Below are positions 1 through 9,036 of a stretch of DNA of 64,000 nt, one piece after another (the stretch's first letter is position 1; every line of letters begins with the position of its first letter). The notes below the pieces were generated by a model, which searched no databases, was not told where the DNA came from, and saw nothing but the letters and a program-made list of their open reading frames with translations. Location of the stretch: the NCBI RefSeq assembly GCF_020991085.1, contig NZ_CP087719.1, positions 868,001 to 932,000 on the forward strand, in the 5' to 3' direction. A program made the translations under genes and the position numbers. The DNA is from Roseomonas sp. OT10. Lineage in GTDB: Bacteria > Pseudomonadota > Alphaproteobacteria > Acetobacterales > Acetobacteraceae.

Positions 1-44
1 CGCGGCTCCGTCGCGCCGCCCGGATGCTGAGGGGAGACGCCGTT

Positions 45-821
45 TTGCCCAAGACCAAGGTCCTGCTGGTCGGCGAGAGCTGGGTCAGCGCCGCGACCCA
101 CTACAAGGGATTCGACGCCTTCGGCAGCGTCACCTTCCACAAGGGGGCCGAGCCGCTGGCCGAGGCGCTGCGGGACAGCGCGTTCGACCTGACCTACATG
201 ACCGCGCACGAGGCGGCGGAGGGCTTTCCCTTCACCCTGGAGGGGCTGTCGGACTACCGCGCCATCCTGCTCTCCGACATCGGCGCCAACACGCTGCTGC
301 TGCCGCAATCCGTCTGGCTGCATGGCCGGCCGACGCCGAACCGCCTGAAGCTGATCCGCGACTGGACGGCGGCCGGCGGCGGGCTGGTGATGATCGGCGG
401 CTACCTGACCTTCCAGGGCTTCGACGGGCGCGGCCGCTGGCACCGCACCCCGGTGGAGGCGGCGCTGCCCGTCACCTGCCTGCCCTATGACGACCGTATC
501 GAGGCCCCGGAGGGCTTCCGTCCGGAGATCACCGGCCCCGCCGACCACCCCATCCTGCGCGGGCTGGAGGGGGAGTGGCCGCTGCTGCTGGGCGCCAACG
601 AGGTGATGGCGCGGGAGCGGGAGGACGTGCAGATCCTGGCGCGGCTGCCGGCGGAGCAGGGCGGCCATCCGCTGCTGGTCACCGGCCGGCATGGCGAGGG
701 GCGGACCCTGGCCTGGACCTCCGACATCGGCCCGCACTGGCTGCCGGAGGATTTCGTCCGCTGGCCCGGCTATGCGACGCTGTGGCGCAACGTGCTCTCC
801 TGGGTGACCGGGGCGCGCTGA
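45..821 (+). CDS. Glutamine amidotransferase-like (ThuA/GATase1-fold) protein
   Basis: About 258 residues that look like the cytoplasmic amidotransferase-like family: an N-terminal beta strand KVLLVGESW, a central GGGLVMIGGY stretch and a C-terminal RTLAWTSDIGPHW segment. No glutaminase activity can be asserted. I chose TTG at 45 because GGGGAGA lies 7 bases upstream (31-37) and the family usually starts just before KVLLVGES; an in-frame ATG at 24 has no visible ribosome site and would add seven residues. A TGA at 28-30 may be the stop of a gene running in from the left. It heads a same-strand run with the PfkB kinase and peptide ABC importer, suggesting catabolism of an imported compound. 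Confidence 0.75.
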   Translation: MPKTKVLLVGESWVSAATHYKGFDAFGSVTFHKGAEPLAEALRDSAFDLTYMTAHEAAEGFPFTLEGLSDYRAILLSDIGANTLLLPQSVWLHGRPTPNRLKLIRDWTAAGGGLVMIGGYLTFQGFDGRGRWHRTPVEAALPVTCLPYDDRIEAPEGFRPEITGPADHPILRGLEGEWPLLLGANEVMAREREDVQILARLPAEQGGHPLLVTGRHGEGRTLAWTSDIGPHWLPEDFVRWPGYATLWRNVLSWVTGAR

Positions 822-867
822 TGCCGGGCAGCCCCTCCCACCCCGCGGCGCGGAGGCCGCCACGCCG

Positions 868-1761
868 GTGAGCCGCCTCTGCGTCCTCGGCAATGCAGGA
901 CTTGACCTGCGCCTGCCCGTGCCGCGCCTGCCCCGTCCGGGCGAGACGCTGGTCGGCGGCGCGGCCAGCCGGGCGCCCGGGGGCAAGGGGCTGAACCAGG
1001 CGGTGGCGGCCGCCCGCTGCGGCCTCGGCCCCGTGCGCTTTTGCGCGCCCCTGGGCACGGATGCGGAGGGCCGGGAGGTCGCGGCGCGCCTCGCGGCGGA
1101 GCCCCTGGACGCGACGTTCCACCACCCCGGCCCGCCCACCGACCTGTCGGTGCTGCTGGTCTCGCCCGATGGCGAGAACGCCATCGTCACCGCCGGGGCC
1201 TGCGCCGATGCGCTGGGGGCGGCGCCGGCCGCGGCCTTTGCGGCGGAGGCCGGCGCCGGCGGCTGGGTGCTGCTGCAGGGGAACCTCTCGCTGGACGCCA
1301 CCGCCGCCGCCCTCGCCGCGGCGCGGGCGGCCGGCGCGCGATGCCTGCTCAACCTCGCGCCGCTGCGCTGGCCGGCCATGGCGCTGCTGCCGGGCCTCGA
1401 CCTCGCCGTCGCGAATGCCGTGGAGGCGCGCGACCTGACCGGGCTGGAGGCGGAGGCGGCGGCGCTGGCGCTGCACCGGGCCGGCGCGGCCGTGGCGGTC
1501 GTCACGCTCGGCGCCGCCGGGCTGGCCATGGCCACCGGGGCGGGCGTGCGCCGCCTGCCGGCCGCGCCGGCCCGGGTGCGCGACACCACAGGGGCGGGCG
1601 ATGCCTTCTGCGGCGTGCTGGCGGCGATGCTGGCCGCCGGCGCGGCGCCGGAGCCGGCCCTGGCCGCGGCGCAGCGCGCCGGCGCCCGGACGGTGGAGCG
1701 GGAGGGCGCCTTCGACGCCCTGCCGGACGGGCCCACCCTGCGCGCCCTGGCGGCAGCATGA
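868..1761 (+). CDS. PfkB-family carbohydrate kinase (ribokinase-like)
   Basis: 297 residues, normal for the PfkB family. The N-terminal signature includes APGGKGLNQAVAAARCG (about residues 37-53) and the C-terminal signature is DTTGAGDAFCG (about 237-247) with the catalytic Asp of the anion hole. It phosphorylates a sugar or sugar-like alcohol with ATP; the substrate cannot be read from sequence. It starts with GTG 46 bases after the preceding gene, and its stop overlaps the ATG of the next gene (ATGA at 1758-1761), so it is translationally coupled to the ABC importer. Pairing of a ribokinase-like enzyme with a peptide-class importer hints at a nucleoside- or glycoside-like substrate, which is inference. 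Confidence 0.88.
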   Translation: MSRLCVLGNAGLDLRLPVPRLPRPGETLVGGAASRAPGGKGLNQAVAAARCGLGPVRFCAPLGTDAEGREVAARLAAEPLDATFHHPGPPTDLSVLLVSPDGENAIVTAGACADALGAAPAAAFAAEAGAGGWVLLQGNLSLDATAAALAAARAAGARCLLNLAPLRWPAMALLPGLDLAVANAVEARDLTGLEAEAAALALHRAGAAVAVVTLGAAGLAMATGAGVRRLPAAPARVRDTTGAGDAFCGVLAAMLAAGAAPEPALAAAQRAGARTVEREGAFDALPDGPTLRALAAA

Positions 1762-2762
1762 CCCCGGCGCTCCCGCCCCCGACCCTGTGGCTGGAGGACG
1801 TCACCATCGCCCTCGGCCCGCCAGGCCGGCGCGTGCCGGTGGTGGAGGGGGTTTCGCTGCGCCTCGATCCCGGGCGCATCCTCTGCGTGGTGGGGGAGAG
1901 CGGCTCGGGCAAGAGCGTCACCGCCATGGCGCTGATGCGGCTGCTGCCGCCGGGCATCACCGCCGTCACCGCGACGGCCCTGCGCTTCGCGGGCACGGAC
2001 CTGCTCGCCCTGGACGAGCGCGGCATGAACCGCCTGCGCGGCGACCGCATGGCGATGATCTTCCAGGAGCCGATGACGTCGCTGAACCCGGTCTTCACCA
2101 TCGGCGACCAGATCGGCGAATCCCTGCGCGTGCATCGCGGCCTGTCCGCCGCCGCGGCCCGCGCCCGTGCGCTGGAGGCGCTGCGCGCGGTTGGCGTGCC
2201 CGCGGCGGAAAGGCGGCTGGACGCCTACCCGCACGAGCTGTCGGGCGGGCTGCGCCAGCGCGCGATGATCGCCATGGCGCTCGCCACCGAGCCGGCGCTG
2301 ATCATCGCGGACGAGCCCACCACCGCGCTGGACGTGACGGTGCAGGCGGGCATCCTCGCCCTGCTCGCCGAGCTGCGCGACCGCACCGGCACCGCCATCC
2401 TGCTGATCACCCACGACCTGGGCGTGGTGGCCGAGGTCGCCGACGCCGTCTGCGTCATGTATGCCGGGCAGGTGGTGGAGCGCGCGCCCGCGGCCACGCT
2501 GTTCCAAGCGGCGCAGCACCCCTACACCCTGGCGCTGCTGGCCGCCCGCCCCTCCCTCTCCGACACGGTGGAGCGGCTGGAGCCCATCCCCGGCCGCATG
2601 CCCGCCCCCGGGACCGCCCCGCCCGGCTGCCGCTTCGCGCCGCGCTGTCCCTTCGCGGCGGAGATCTGCGCCGAGCCGCCGCCGATGCGCGCCTTCGGGC
2701 CGGAGCACGACGCCGCCTGCTGGCGCGCGCCCGTGGACACCCTGGCGGAGGCGCCGGCATGA
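1758..2762 (+). CDS. Peptide/nickel-type ABC transporter ATP-binding protein (DppD-like)
   Basis: 334 residues. Walker A is GESGSGKS (about residues 48-55), the signature is LSGGLRQR, Walker B is [13 protein letters not shown] and the switch His sits in LLITHDLG. The C-terminal extension typical of the oligopeptide subfamily is present ([12 protein letters not shown]), where clustered cysteines may bind an iron-sulfur cluster in this family. It powers import with the DppF-like partner that follows. The ATG overlaps the upstream stop and its own stop overlaps the next ATG, so stoichiometry is probably set by coupled translation. Confidence 0.93.
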   Translation: MTPALPPPTLWLEDVTIALGPPGRRVPVVEGVSLRLDPGRILCVVGESGSGKSVTAMALMRLLPPGITAVTATALRFAGTDLLALDERGMNRLRGDRMAMIFQEPMTSLNPVFTIGDQIGESLRVHRGLSAAAARARALEALRAVGVPAAERRLDAYPHELSGGLRQRAMIAMALATEPALIIADEPTTALDVTVQAGILALLAELRDRTGTAILLITHDLGVVAEVADAVCVMYAGQVVERAPAATLFQAAQHPYTLALLAARPSLSDTVERLEPIPGRMPAPGTAPPGCRFAPRCPFAAEICAEPPPMRAFGPEHDAACWRAPVDTLAEAPA

Positions 2763-3814
2763 CGCCGCTGCTGCGGGCCGAGGGGCTGCGCAAGAGCTTC
2801 GCCCTGGCCGGCGGACGGCGCCTGCTGGCGGTCGACGGCGTGGACCTGACCCTGGAGCGCGGCGAGACCCTGGCCGTGGTGGGGGAGAGCGGCTGCGGCA
2901 AGTCCACCCTGGGCCGGCTGCTGCTGCGGCTGGAGGAGGCGGATGCCGGGCGCATCGCCCTCGACGGCGCCGATCTGCGGGCCCTGCGCGGGGGCGCTCT
3001 GCGGGCGGCGCGACGGCGCCTCCAGGTGGTGTTCCAGGACCCCTATGCCTCGCTCGATCCGCGCCAGCGGGTGCGGGACGTGCTCTGCCGCCCCATGCGC
3101 CTGCACGGGCTGGCCGATGCGCGGGAGGCGCCGCGCCGCGCCGCCGCCCTGCTGGAGCGCGTCGGCCTGGCGCCCACGGCGCTGGACCGGCTGCCGCACG
3201 AGTTCTCCGGCGGGCAGCGGCAGCGCATCGCCATCGCCCGCGCCCTCTCGGTGCAGCCGGAGGCGATCGTCTGCGACGAGCCCGTCTCCGCCCTCGACGT
3301 CTCCGTGCAGGCGCAGGTGGTGAACCTGCTGCAGGGGCTGCAGCGCGAGACGGGCGTGGCGTTGCTGTTCATCTCGCACGACCTTGCGGTGGTGCGTCAC
3401 CTCGCCCACCGGGTGGCGGTGATGTATGCCGGGCGGGTGGTCGAGACGGGGCCGGCGGCGCGCCTCTTCGACCATCCGTCGCACCCCTATACCCGCGCCC
3501 TGCTCGCCGCCGCGCCGCGGGCGGAGACGGGGGCCCGGCGCCATGCCCCGATCGCCGGCGAGCCGCCCGATCCCACCGCGCCGCCGCCCGGCTGCCGCTT
3601 CGCCTCGCGCTGCCCCGAGGTACGCGACGTCTGCCGCGCGGGCGAGCACCCGCCGTTGCGGCCGTTGGGTGGGGGCCACGCCTCCGCCTGCCTCTTCGCC
3701 GAGATGCTGCCGGAGCCCGCGCCGCGCCCCCCCGAGGCGGCGGAGCGGGGGCCGCTCGCCGCCCGGGTCGCCGCCTACCGCCGGGCCCGCGACCGGGCCG
3801 GGGCGGCCGCCTGA
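2759..3814 (+). CDS. Peptide/nickel-type ABC transporter ATP-binding protein (DppF-like)
   Basis: 351 residues. Walker A GESGCGKS (about 43-50), Q-loop in VFQDPYASLDPRQ, signature FSGGQRQR, Walker B AIVCDEPVSALD and switch LFISHDLA are all intact. The oligopeptide-family C-terminal motif PGCRFASRCPE follows at about residue 280. The VFQDPYASL and DPRQRV spacing is characteristic of the F-type subunit. It forms the ATPase heterodimer with the preceding gene; ATGA overlap upstream and TGATG overlap downstream tie it to the permeases. Confidence 0.93.
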   Translation: MTPLLRAEGLRKSFALAGGRRLLAVDGVDLTLERGETLAVVGESGCGKSTLGRLLLRLEEADAGRIALDGADLRALRGGALRAARRRLQVVFQDPYASLDPRQRVRDVLCRPMRLHGLADAREAPRRAAALLERVGLAPTALDRLPHEFSGGQRQRIAIARALSVQPEAIVCDEPVSALDVSVQAQVVNLLQGLQRETGVALLFISHDLAVVRHLAHRVAVMYAGRVVETGPAARLFDHPSHPYTRALLAAAPRAETGARRHAPIAGEPPDPTAPPPGCRFASRCPEVRDVCRAGEHPPLRPLGGGHASACLFAEMLPEPAPRPPEAAERGPLAARVAAYRRARDRAGAAA

Positions 3815-4818
3815 TGCGGCCCGCGGCCAAGCGTCCGTGGGGGATCCCCCGGCCTATCCCCCGGCCTATCCCCCTGGGCGCCGTCGCGCGGCGGCTGCTG
3901 GCCCTGCTGCCGGTGCTGTTCGGCCTCTGCCTGCTCTCCTTCACCCTGCTGGCGCTGGTGCCGGGCGATCCGGTGACCGCCATGCTGGGGCTGGAGGCCG
4001 ATCCGGCCGCCGTCGCCACGCTGCGCGCGAAATACGCGCTGGACGAGCCGCTGCCGGCGCGCTTCCTCGCCTGGTTCGGGGCGGTGCTGACCGGGGACCT
4101 CGGCCGCTCGATCCAGACGGGGCGGCCGGTGCTCACCATGGTGGGCACGGCGCTGGTGCCCACCCTCCAGCTCGCCGTGGCGGCGATGACGGTGTCGCTG
4201 CTGATCGCCATTCCCGCCGGCATCGTGGCCGCGACGCGCCGCGACCGGCCGGCCGACCTCGCCGCCTCGCTGCTCGCCCTCTGCGGCCTCTCGCTGCCCT
4301 CGTTCTGGCTGGGGCTGCTGCTGATCCTGGGGCTGTCGGTGCACCTGCCGCTGCTTCCCTCCTCGGGCTACGTGCCCTTCAGCACCGATCCGCTGGCGGC
4401 GCTGCGGCATCTGGTGCTGCCGGCGCTGACCCTCGGCGCGGCCATGGCGGCGGCGACGATGCGCATGACCCGTTCGGCCATGATCGAGGCGCTGTCGGCC
4501 GACTACATCCGCACCGCCCGGGCCAAGGGCCTGCCCGCCCGCCGCGTGGTGTGGCGCCACGCGCTGCGCAACGCGCTGCTGCCGGTGGTGACGCTGGTGG
4601 GCCTCCAGTTCGGGCAGGTGCTGGGCGGGGTGGTGATCACGGAGAGCGTCTTCTCCTGGCCCGGCATCGGCAAGCTGACGGTGGATGCCATCTTCGCCCG
4701 TGACCATCCCGTGGTGCAGGGCGCGATCCTGGTGACCGCGACGCTCTTCGTGCTGATCAACCTCGCCACCGACCTGCTCTACGCCGTGCTCGACCCGCGG
4801 CTGCGGCGGCGCGCATGA
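3814..4818 (+). CDS. Peptide/nickel-type ABC transporter permease (DppB-like)
   Basis: 334 residues with an N-terminal membrane helix (about 25-50), the B-type conserved GDPVTAMLG segment just after it and the EAA loop SADYIRTARAKGLPARRV near residue 228 for contact with the ATPases. It forms half of the membrane channel. The start is the ATG at 3814, which shares its first base with the upstream stop (TGATG). The cytoplasmic N-terminus carries a threefold IPRP repeat encoded by a 12 bp tandem repeat, unusual for the family. Confidence 0.93.
   Translation: MRPAAKRPWGIPRPIPRPIPLGAVARRLLALLPVLFGLCLLSFTLLALVPGDPVTAMLGLEADPAAVATLRAKYALDEPLPARFLAWFGAVLTGDLGRSIQTGRPVLTMVGTALVPTLQLAVAAMTVSLLIAIPAGIVAATRRDRPADLAASLLALCGLSLPSFWLGLLLILGLSVHLPLLPSSGYVPFSTDPLAALRHLVLPALTLGAAMAAATMRMTRSAMIEALSADYIRTARAKGLPARRVVWRHALRNALLPVVTLVGLQFGQVLGGVVITESVFSWPGIGKLTVDAIFARDHPVVQGAILVTATLFVLINLATDLLYAVLDPRLRRRA
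3844..3871. repeat. 12 bp tandem repeat in permease N-terminus
   Basis: The unit CCCCCGGCCTAT occurs twice in tandem followed by a partial third unit, coding for IPRPIPRPIP in the cytoplasmic N-terminus of the DppB-like permease. In-frame unit length means copy-number changes would not break the gene. It looks like replication slippage in a flexible region. Confidence 0.7.
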
Positions 4819-5660
4819 GCGCCACGGCCACCACGGCCCGTGCGCCACGCCGGCGCCTCGTCTCCGGGCCGCGCGCCGGGCTGGGCCTCGTCCTCGTCGT
4901 GGCGGTGCTGCTGCTCGCCCTGCTCGCCCCCTGGATCGCCGGCCATGCGCCGGAGGAGCCGGACTTCCTCGCCACCCTCGCGCCGCCCTCCGCCGCGCAT
5001 TGGCTGGGCACGGACGATCTCGGCCGCGACGTGCTGGCGCGTATCCTGGCTGGGGCGCGGGTGTCCCTGCTGGTCGGCGTCGCCAGCGTCGGCGCCGCGC
5101 TGCTGCTGGGCGTGCCCATCGGGCTGGTGGCAGGCTATGCCGGCGGCTGGGTGGACGCGGTGCTGATGCGCTGCATGGACGTGCTGCTCGCCTTTCCCGG
5201 CATCCTGCTGGCGCTGGGCATCACGGCGGCGCTGGGTGCCTCGCTGGTCAACACCGTCATTGCCATCGCCGCGGTGAACCTCCCGGTGCTGGCGCGGGTG
5301 GCGCGCGGGCAGGCCATGGCGGTGCGGTCGCTGGACTACGTGGCGGCGGAGCGGGCGCTCGGCTTCGGCGAAGTGACGATCCTGTGGCGCTGCGTGCTGC
5401 CCAACACCCTCTCGCCGATCCTGGTGCAGGGCTCGCTGCTGCTCGCCTCCTCCATCATCACGGAATCCTATCTGTCCTTCCTGGGGCTGGGCGTGCAGCC
5501 GCCGACCCCGACCTGGGGCAACATGCTGCGCGATGCCGTGGGCTTCCTCGACCAGGCGGTGTGGCTCGCCTGGTTTCCCGGCCTCGCCATCTTCCTCACC
5601 GTGCTGGGCTTCAACCTGCTGGGCGACGGCTTGCGCGACCGGCTGGACCCGCGCGGATGA
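4815..5660 (+). CDS. Peptide/nickel-type ABC transporter permease (DppC-like)
   Basis: 281 residues. The C-type signature HWLGTDDLGRDVLARILAG is at about residues 62-80, followed by five predicted membrane helices and the EAA loop SLDYVAAERALGFG near 175-188. It is the second half of the channel for the importer. ATG overlaps the upstream stop (ATGA). The C-terminus GFNLLGDGLRDRLDPR is typical of the family. Confidence 0.93.
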   Translation: MSATATTARAPRRRLVSGPRAGLGLVLVVAVLLLALLAPWIAGHAPEEPDFLATLAPPSAAHWLGTDDLGRDVLARILAGARVSLLVGVASVGAALLLGVPIGLVAGYAGGWVDAVLMRCMDVLLAFPGILLALGITAALGASLVNTVIAIAAVNLPVLARVARGQAMAVRSLDYVAAERALGFGEVTILWRCVLPNTLSPILVQGSLLLASSIITESYLSFLGLGVQPPTPTWGNMLRDAVGFLDQAVWLAWFPGLAIFLTVLGFNLLGDGLRDRLDPRG

Positions 5661-5697
5661 CGTCACGCCAACCCCGAACCGCTGGAGTGCCGCTGCC

Positions 5698-7215
5698 ATG
5701 ACCGGAACCACCCGACGCGCGCTGCTGGGCACCGCCCTCGCCGCACCGGCCGCCCTCGCCCTGCCGCGCGGCGCGGCGGCGCAGGAGAATGGCGGGACGC
5801 TGAGCATCGGCGTCGTCTCCGACCCGGTGACCCTGGACCCGGCCTTCGCCGGCTCCTTCTTCGAGAACCAGGTCCTCTACAACCTGCACGAGACGCTGCT
5901 GGTCGCCCGCCCGGACGGGCAGGTCTTCCCCGGCCTCGCCACGCACGAGCAGAAGGACCCGCTGACGCATGTGCTGACGCTGCGCGAGGGGCTGACCTTC
6001 CACGACGGCACGCCGCTCGACGCGGAGGCGGTGAAGTTCAACATCGACCGCTATACCGACCCGGCGGGGGGCTCCATCCGCCGCTCCGACTTCGGGCCGC
6101 TCGCGGGCGTCGCCGTCACCGGCCCGCGCACGGTGGAGATCCGGCTCTCCGCGCCCTATGCGCCGCTGCCGCTGGTGCTGACGAACCGCGCCGGCATGAT
6201 GGTCTCGCCCAGCGCGGTCCGCTCGCTCGGCGCCGACTTCGCGGCCAGGGCGGTCGGGGCCGGGCCCTGGAAGCTCGCGAGCTGGACCAAGAACAGCGAG
6301 CTGGTGCTGGAGCGCTTCCCCGGCTACTGGGCGGGCGACGGCCACCCCTTCGCGCGGCTGGTCTTCCGCCCGCTGCCGGACGAGACGGTGCGCCTCGCCA
6401 ACCTCCGCTCCGGCACGCTGCAGCTGATCGACGCGATCCCGCCCCAGTCCGTGGCGGCCTTGCAGCGGGAGGCGAACCTGCGCGTGTCGCAGATGCCCTC
6501 GCTCGGCTTCAACGCCTTCGCCTTCAACTGCACCCGCGCGCCCTTCAACGATCCGCGCCTGCGCCGGGCCTTCAGCGCGGCGGTGGACCCGGAGGTCATC
6601 CACCGCGTCGTCTACTTCAACACCGGCCGCGTCGCCCGCGGGCCGCTCTCCCCCGCCGTGCCCTGGGCCTTCGACGAATCCGCCACCGGCATCGCGCACG
6701 ACCCGGCCCGCGCCCGCGCCCTGCTGGCCGAGGTGGGCGCCACGCAGCCGGTGCCGGTGACCGTGACGGTGACCAACTCGCCCCAGATGGTGCGCATCGC
6801 CCAGGTGCTGCAGGCGGCCGGCAACGTCGCCGGCTTCAAGGTCGAGGTGCGGCAGATCGACCCGACCAGCCTCATCACTGTGCTGCGCCAGCGCGACTTC
6901 GACATCTGCATGGCACCGTGGTCCGGCCGCTACGACCCGGACGGCAACATGTACTTCTATTTCACCAAGGGCGGGCCGAACAACTTCGCGGGCTACGAGA
7001 GCGATGCGGTGACGGAGCTGCTGCAGCGGGCGCGCGCCACCTCCGCCCAGGCGGAGCGGGCCACCCTGTATCGCCAGGCACAGCGGCAGGTCCAGGAGGA
7101 CGCGCCGATGCTGTTCCTGCACTTCGACGCCATCCTCCAGGCCTCGGTCGGGCGGCTGCGCTGGACGCAATACCCCGACGCCGTGTTCCGCCTGTTCGAC
7201 GCCAAGGCCACCTGA
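5698..7215 (+). CDS. ABC transporter solute-binding protein, family 5 (peptide/nickel type)
   Basis: 505 residues. The N-terminus (TRRALLGTALAAPAALALPRGAAAQ) is a tat-like twin-arginine signal ending near residue 28; the mature part starts ENGGTLSIG and holds the family hallmarks LTFHDGTPLDAEAVKFNIDR and APFNDPRLRRAFSAAVD. It would capture the substrate in the periplasm for the DppBCDF-like importer just upstream, 37 bases away. Start ATG has GGAG at 5684-5687. Family 5 receptors bind peptides, nickel, opines and other ligands; the ligand is unknown here. Confidence 0.92.
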   Translation: MTGTTRRALLGTALAAPAALALPRGAAAQENGGTLSIGVVSDPVTLDPAFAGSFFENQVLYNLHETLLVARPDGQVFPGLATHEQKDPLTHVLTLREGLTFHDGTPLDAEAVKFNIDRYTDPAGGSIRRSDFGPLAGVAVTGPRTVEIRLSAPYAPLPLVLTNRAGMMVSPSAVRSLGADFAARAVGAGPWKLASWTKNSELVLERFPGYWAGDGHPFARLVFRPLPDETVRLANLRSGTLQLIDAIPPQSVAALQREANLRVSQMPSLGFNAFAFNCTRAPFNDPRLRRAFSAAVDPEVIHRVVYFNTGRVARGPLSPAVPWAFDESATGIAHDPARARALLAEVGATQPVPVTVTVTNSPQMVRIAQVLQAAGNVAGFKVEVRQIDPTSLITVLRQRDFDICMAPWSGRYDPDGNMYFYFTKGGPNNFAGYESDAVTELLQRARATSAQAERATLYRQAQRQVQEDAPMLFLHFDAILQASVGRLRWTQYPDAVFRLFDAKAT

Positions 7216-7224
7216 GCGGAAGCC

Positions 7225-7250
7225 CCGCCCGGGGTGATTCCCCCGGGCGG
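7225..7250 (+). terminator. Hairpin terminator candidate after the peptide importer operon
   Basis: CCGCCCGGGG (7225-7234) and CCCCGGGCGG (7241-7250) form a perfect 10 bp stem with the loop TGATTC, 9 bases after the last stop. No T-run follows, which is common in very GC-rich genomes. It probably ends the 1-7.2 kb operon. Confidence 0.6.
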
Positions 7251-7353
7251 CGATATGCTCTAGGGATCGCGCGGCACGGCGGGCCGGCGGCAGGCTGCTG
7301 CCGTCCGAGCCATCGCGCTGCGCCGCCGCATCGGGCAGAACAGGGGGAATGTC

Positions 7354-8103
7354 ATGCGCCTGAAGGACAAGGTCACGCTCGTCACCGGTGCCGCGTCCGG
7401 CTTCGGCGAGGGGATCGCCCGCCTCTACGCCGCCGAGGGGGCGAAGGTCGTGGTGGCCGATCTCAACCTCGAGGGGGCGAAGCGCGTGGCGGGCGAGATC
7501 GGCGGCACGCCGGTGGGTGGCGACGTCGCCCGCACCGCCGACGTGCAGGCCATGGTGGACACGGCGCTCCAGGCCCATGGCCGGCTCGACGCGGTGGTGA
7601 ACAATGCCGGCTGGACCTACCGCAACCAGCCGTCGCTGGACGTCAGCGAGGAGGAGTTCGACCGCGTCTTCGCCATCAACGTGAAGTCGCTCTATTTGAT
7701 GGCCCGCGCCGCCATCCCCGCCATGCGCCGCAACGGCGGGAAGGGCGGGTCCTTCATCACCGTCTCCTCCACCGCCGGGCTGCGGCCTCGCCCCAACCTC
7801 ACCTGGTACAACGCCACCAAGGGGGCGGCGAACACCATCACCCTGGCGATGGCGCAGGAATTCGCGAAGGACAACATCCGGGTGAACGCCGTCTGCCCGG
7901 TGATCGGCGCCACCGGTTTGCTGGAGAGCTTCATGGGCATGCCGGACACCCCGGAGAACCGGCAGCGCTTCCTGGCCACCATCCCGCTCGGCCGCTTCTC
8001 CACCCCCGCCGACATCGCCAATGCCTGCCTGTGGCTGGCCGAGGACTCCTCCTCCTTCATCACCGGCGTGCTGCTGCCGGTGGACGGCGGCCGCTGCGCC
8101 TGA
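7354..8103 (+). CDS. SDR-family NAD(P)-dependent oxidoreductase
   Basis: 249 residues, classical short-chain dehydrogenase length. Cofactor motif TGAASGFGEGIA (about 12-23), NNAG at about 86-89, catalytic Ser in ITVSSTAG, Tyr and Lys in WYNATKGA (YxxxK), and C-terminal ITGVLLPVDGGRCA. It resembles FabG- and glucose-dehydrogenase-type members, and residue D37 after the strand VVVADL favours NAD over NADP by the usual rule. A purine-rich AGGGGGAA precedes the ATG. It sits 16 bases before pdxY, so the two are likely co-transcribed. Substrate unknown. Confidence 0.9.
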   Translation: MRLKDKVTLVTGAASGFGEGIARLYAAEGAKVVVADLNLEGAKRVAGEIGGTPVGGDVARTADVQAMVDTALQAHGRLDAVVNNAGWTYRNQPSLDVSEEEFDRVFAINVKSLYLMARAAIPAMRRNGGKGGSFITVSSTAGLRPRPNLTWYNATKGAANTITLAMAQEFAKDNIRVNAVCPVIGATGLLESFMGMPDTPENRQRFLATIPLGRFSTPADIANACLWLAEDSSSFITGVLLPVDGGRCA

Positions 8104-8119
8104 GTAGGAAGGAGAGGCC

Positions 8120-8968
8120 ATGAACATCCTCTCCATCCAGTCCTGGGTCGCCTACGGACACGTGGGCAACGCCTCCGCCGTCTTCCCGCTGCAGCGGCTG
8201 GGGGCGGAGGTCTGGGCGCTGAACACGGTGCAGTTCTCCAACCACACCGGCTACGGCGCCTGGCGCGGCCAGGTCTTTGGCGCGGAGCTGATCCGCGACC
8301 TGGTCACGGGGATCGAGGAGCGCGGCGTGCTCGGCAAGGCCGATGCCGTGCTCTCCGGCTACATGGGCGATGCCGCGATCGGCGAGGCCATCCTGGACGC
8401 CGCCGCGCGCGTGAAGGCGCTGAACCCGAAGGCGCTCTACTGCTGCGACCCGGTGATCGGCGATGTCGGGCGGGGCATCTTCGTCCGCCCCGGCATCCCG
8501 GAATTCATGCGCGACCGCGCCGTCCCAGCCGCCGGCATCGTCACGCCGAACCAGTTCGAGCTGGAATGGCTGACCGGCCGCCCCGTCAACACCCTGGCGG
8601 ATGCCCGGCGCGCCATCACCGCGCTCCAGGCGAAGGGGCCGCGCATCGTCCTCGTCACCTCGCTGCACGTCGAGGACACGCCGGCGGATTGCATCGAGAT
8701 GCTGGCGGCGGACGGTCCCGCCTTCTGGCGCGTGCGCACGCCGCTGCTGCCCATCTCCGTCAACGGCGCGGGGGACGCCATCGCGGCGCTGTTCCTGTTC
8801 CACTGCCTGCGCTGGCGCGATGTCCGCGTGGCCGTCTCCTCCGCGGCGTCCTCCATCCATGGGCTGCTGGCCCGCACCGCCGAGGCAGGGTCGCGCGAGA
8901 TCCTGACCGTTGCCGCCCAGGACGAGTTCGTGCGGCCCAGCCAGACCTTCGTCGCCGAGCCCTGCTGA
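8120..8968 (+). CDS. pdxY: Pyridoxal kinase
   Basis: 282 residues matching the PdxY family: N-terminal [32 protein letters not shown] at about 111-116, and the C-terminal anion hole [13 protein letters not shown]. It phosphorylates pyridoxal for the vitamin B6 salvage pathway in the cytoplasm. AGGAAGGAGAGG lies just upstream of the ATG. It follows the SDR gene closely and precedes ada on the same strand, with a small hairpin (8985-8999) between pdxY and ada. Confidence 0.93.
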   Translation: MNILSIQSWVAYGHVGNASAVFPLQRLGAEVWALNTVQFSNHTGYGAWRGQVFGAELIRDLVTGIEERGVLGKADAVLSGYMGDAAIGEAILDAAARVKALNPKALYCCDPVIGDVGRGIFVRPGIPEFMRDRAVPAAGIVTPNQFELEWLTGRPVNTLADARRAITALQAKGPRIVLVTSLHVEDTPADCIEMLAADGPAFWRVRTPLLPISVNGAGDAIAALFLFHCLRWRDVRVAVSSAASSIHGLLARTAEAGSREILTVAAQDEFVRPSQTFVAEPC

Positions 8969-9036
8969 GGCCGGTCCCCGGATGCGGGCGCAACGCCCGG
9001 ATGGCGCCGTCCGGGCCGGACATGGGAGGTAGCGAC

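Noticed and set aside
5611-8136. 841-codon open frame on the minus strand
   Set aside because: Lies antisense to the peptide receptor, SDR and pdxY genes; residue composition is that of a GC-rich shadow frame with no domain.
8985-8999. Small hairpin CGGGCG/CGCCCG between pdxY and ada
   Set aside because: Six base pairs in very GC-rich DNA is close to chance and lies just before the ada ribosome site; not listed separately.
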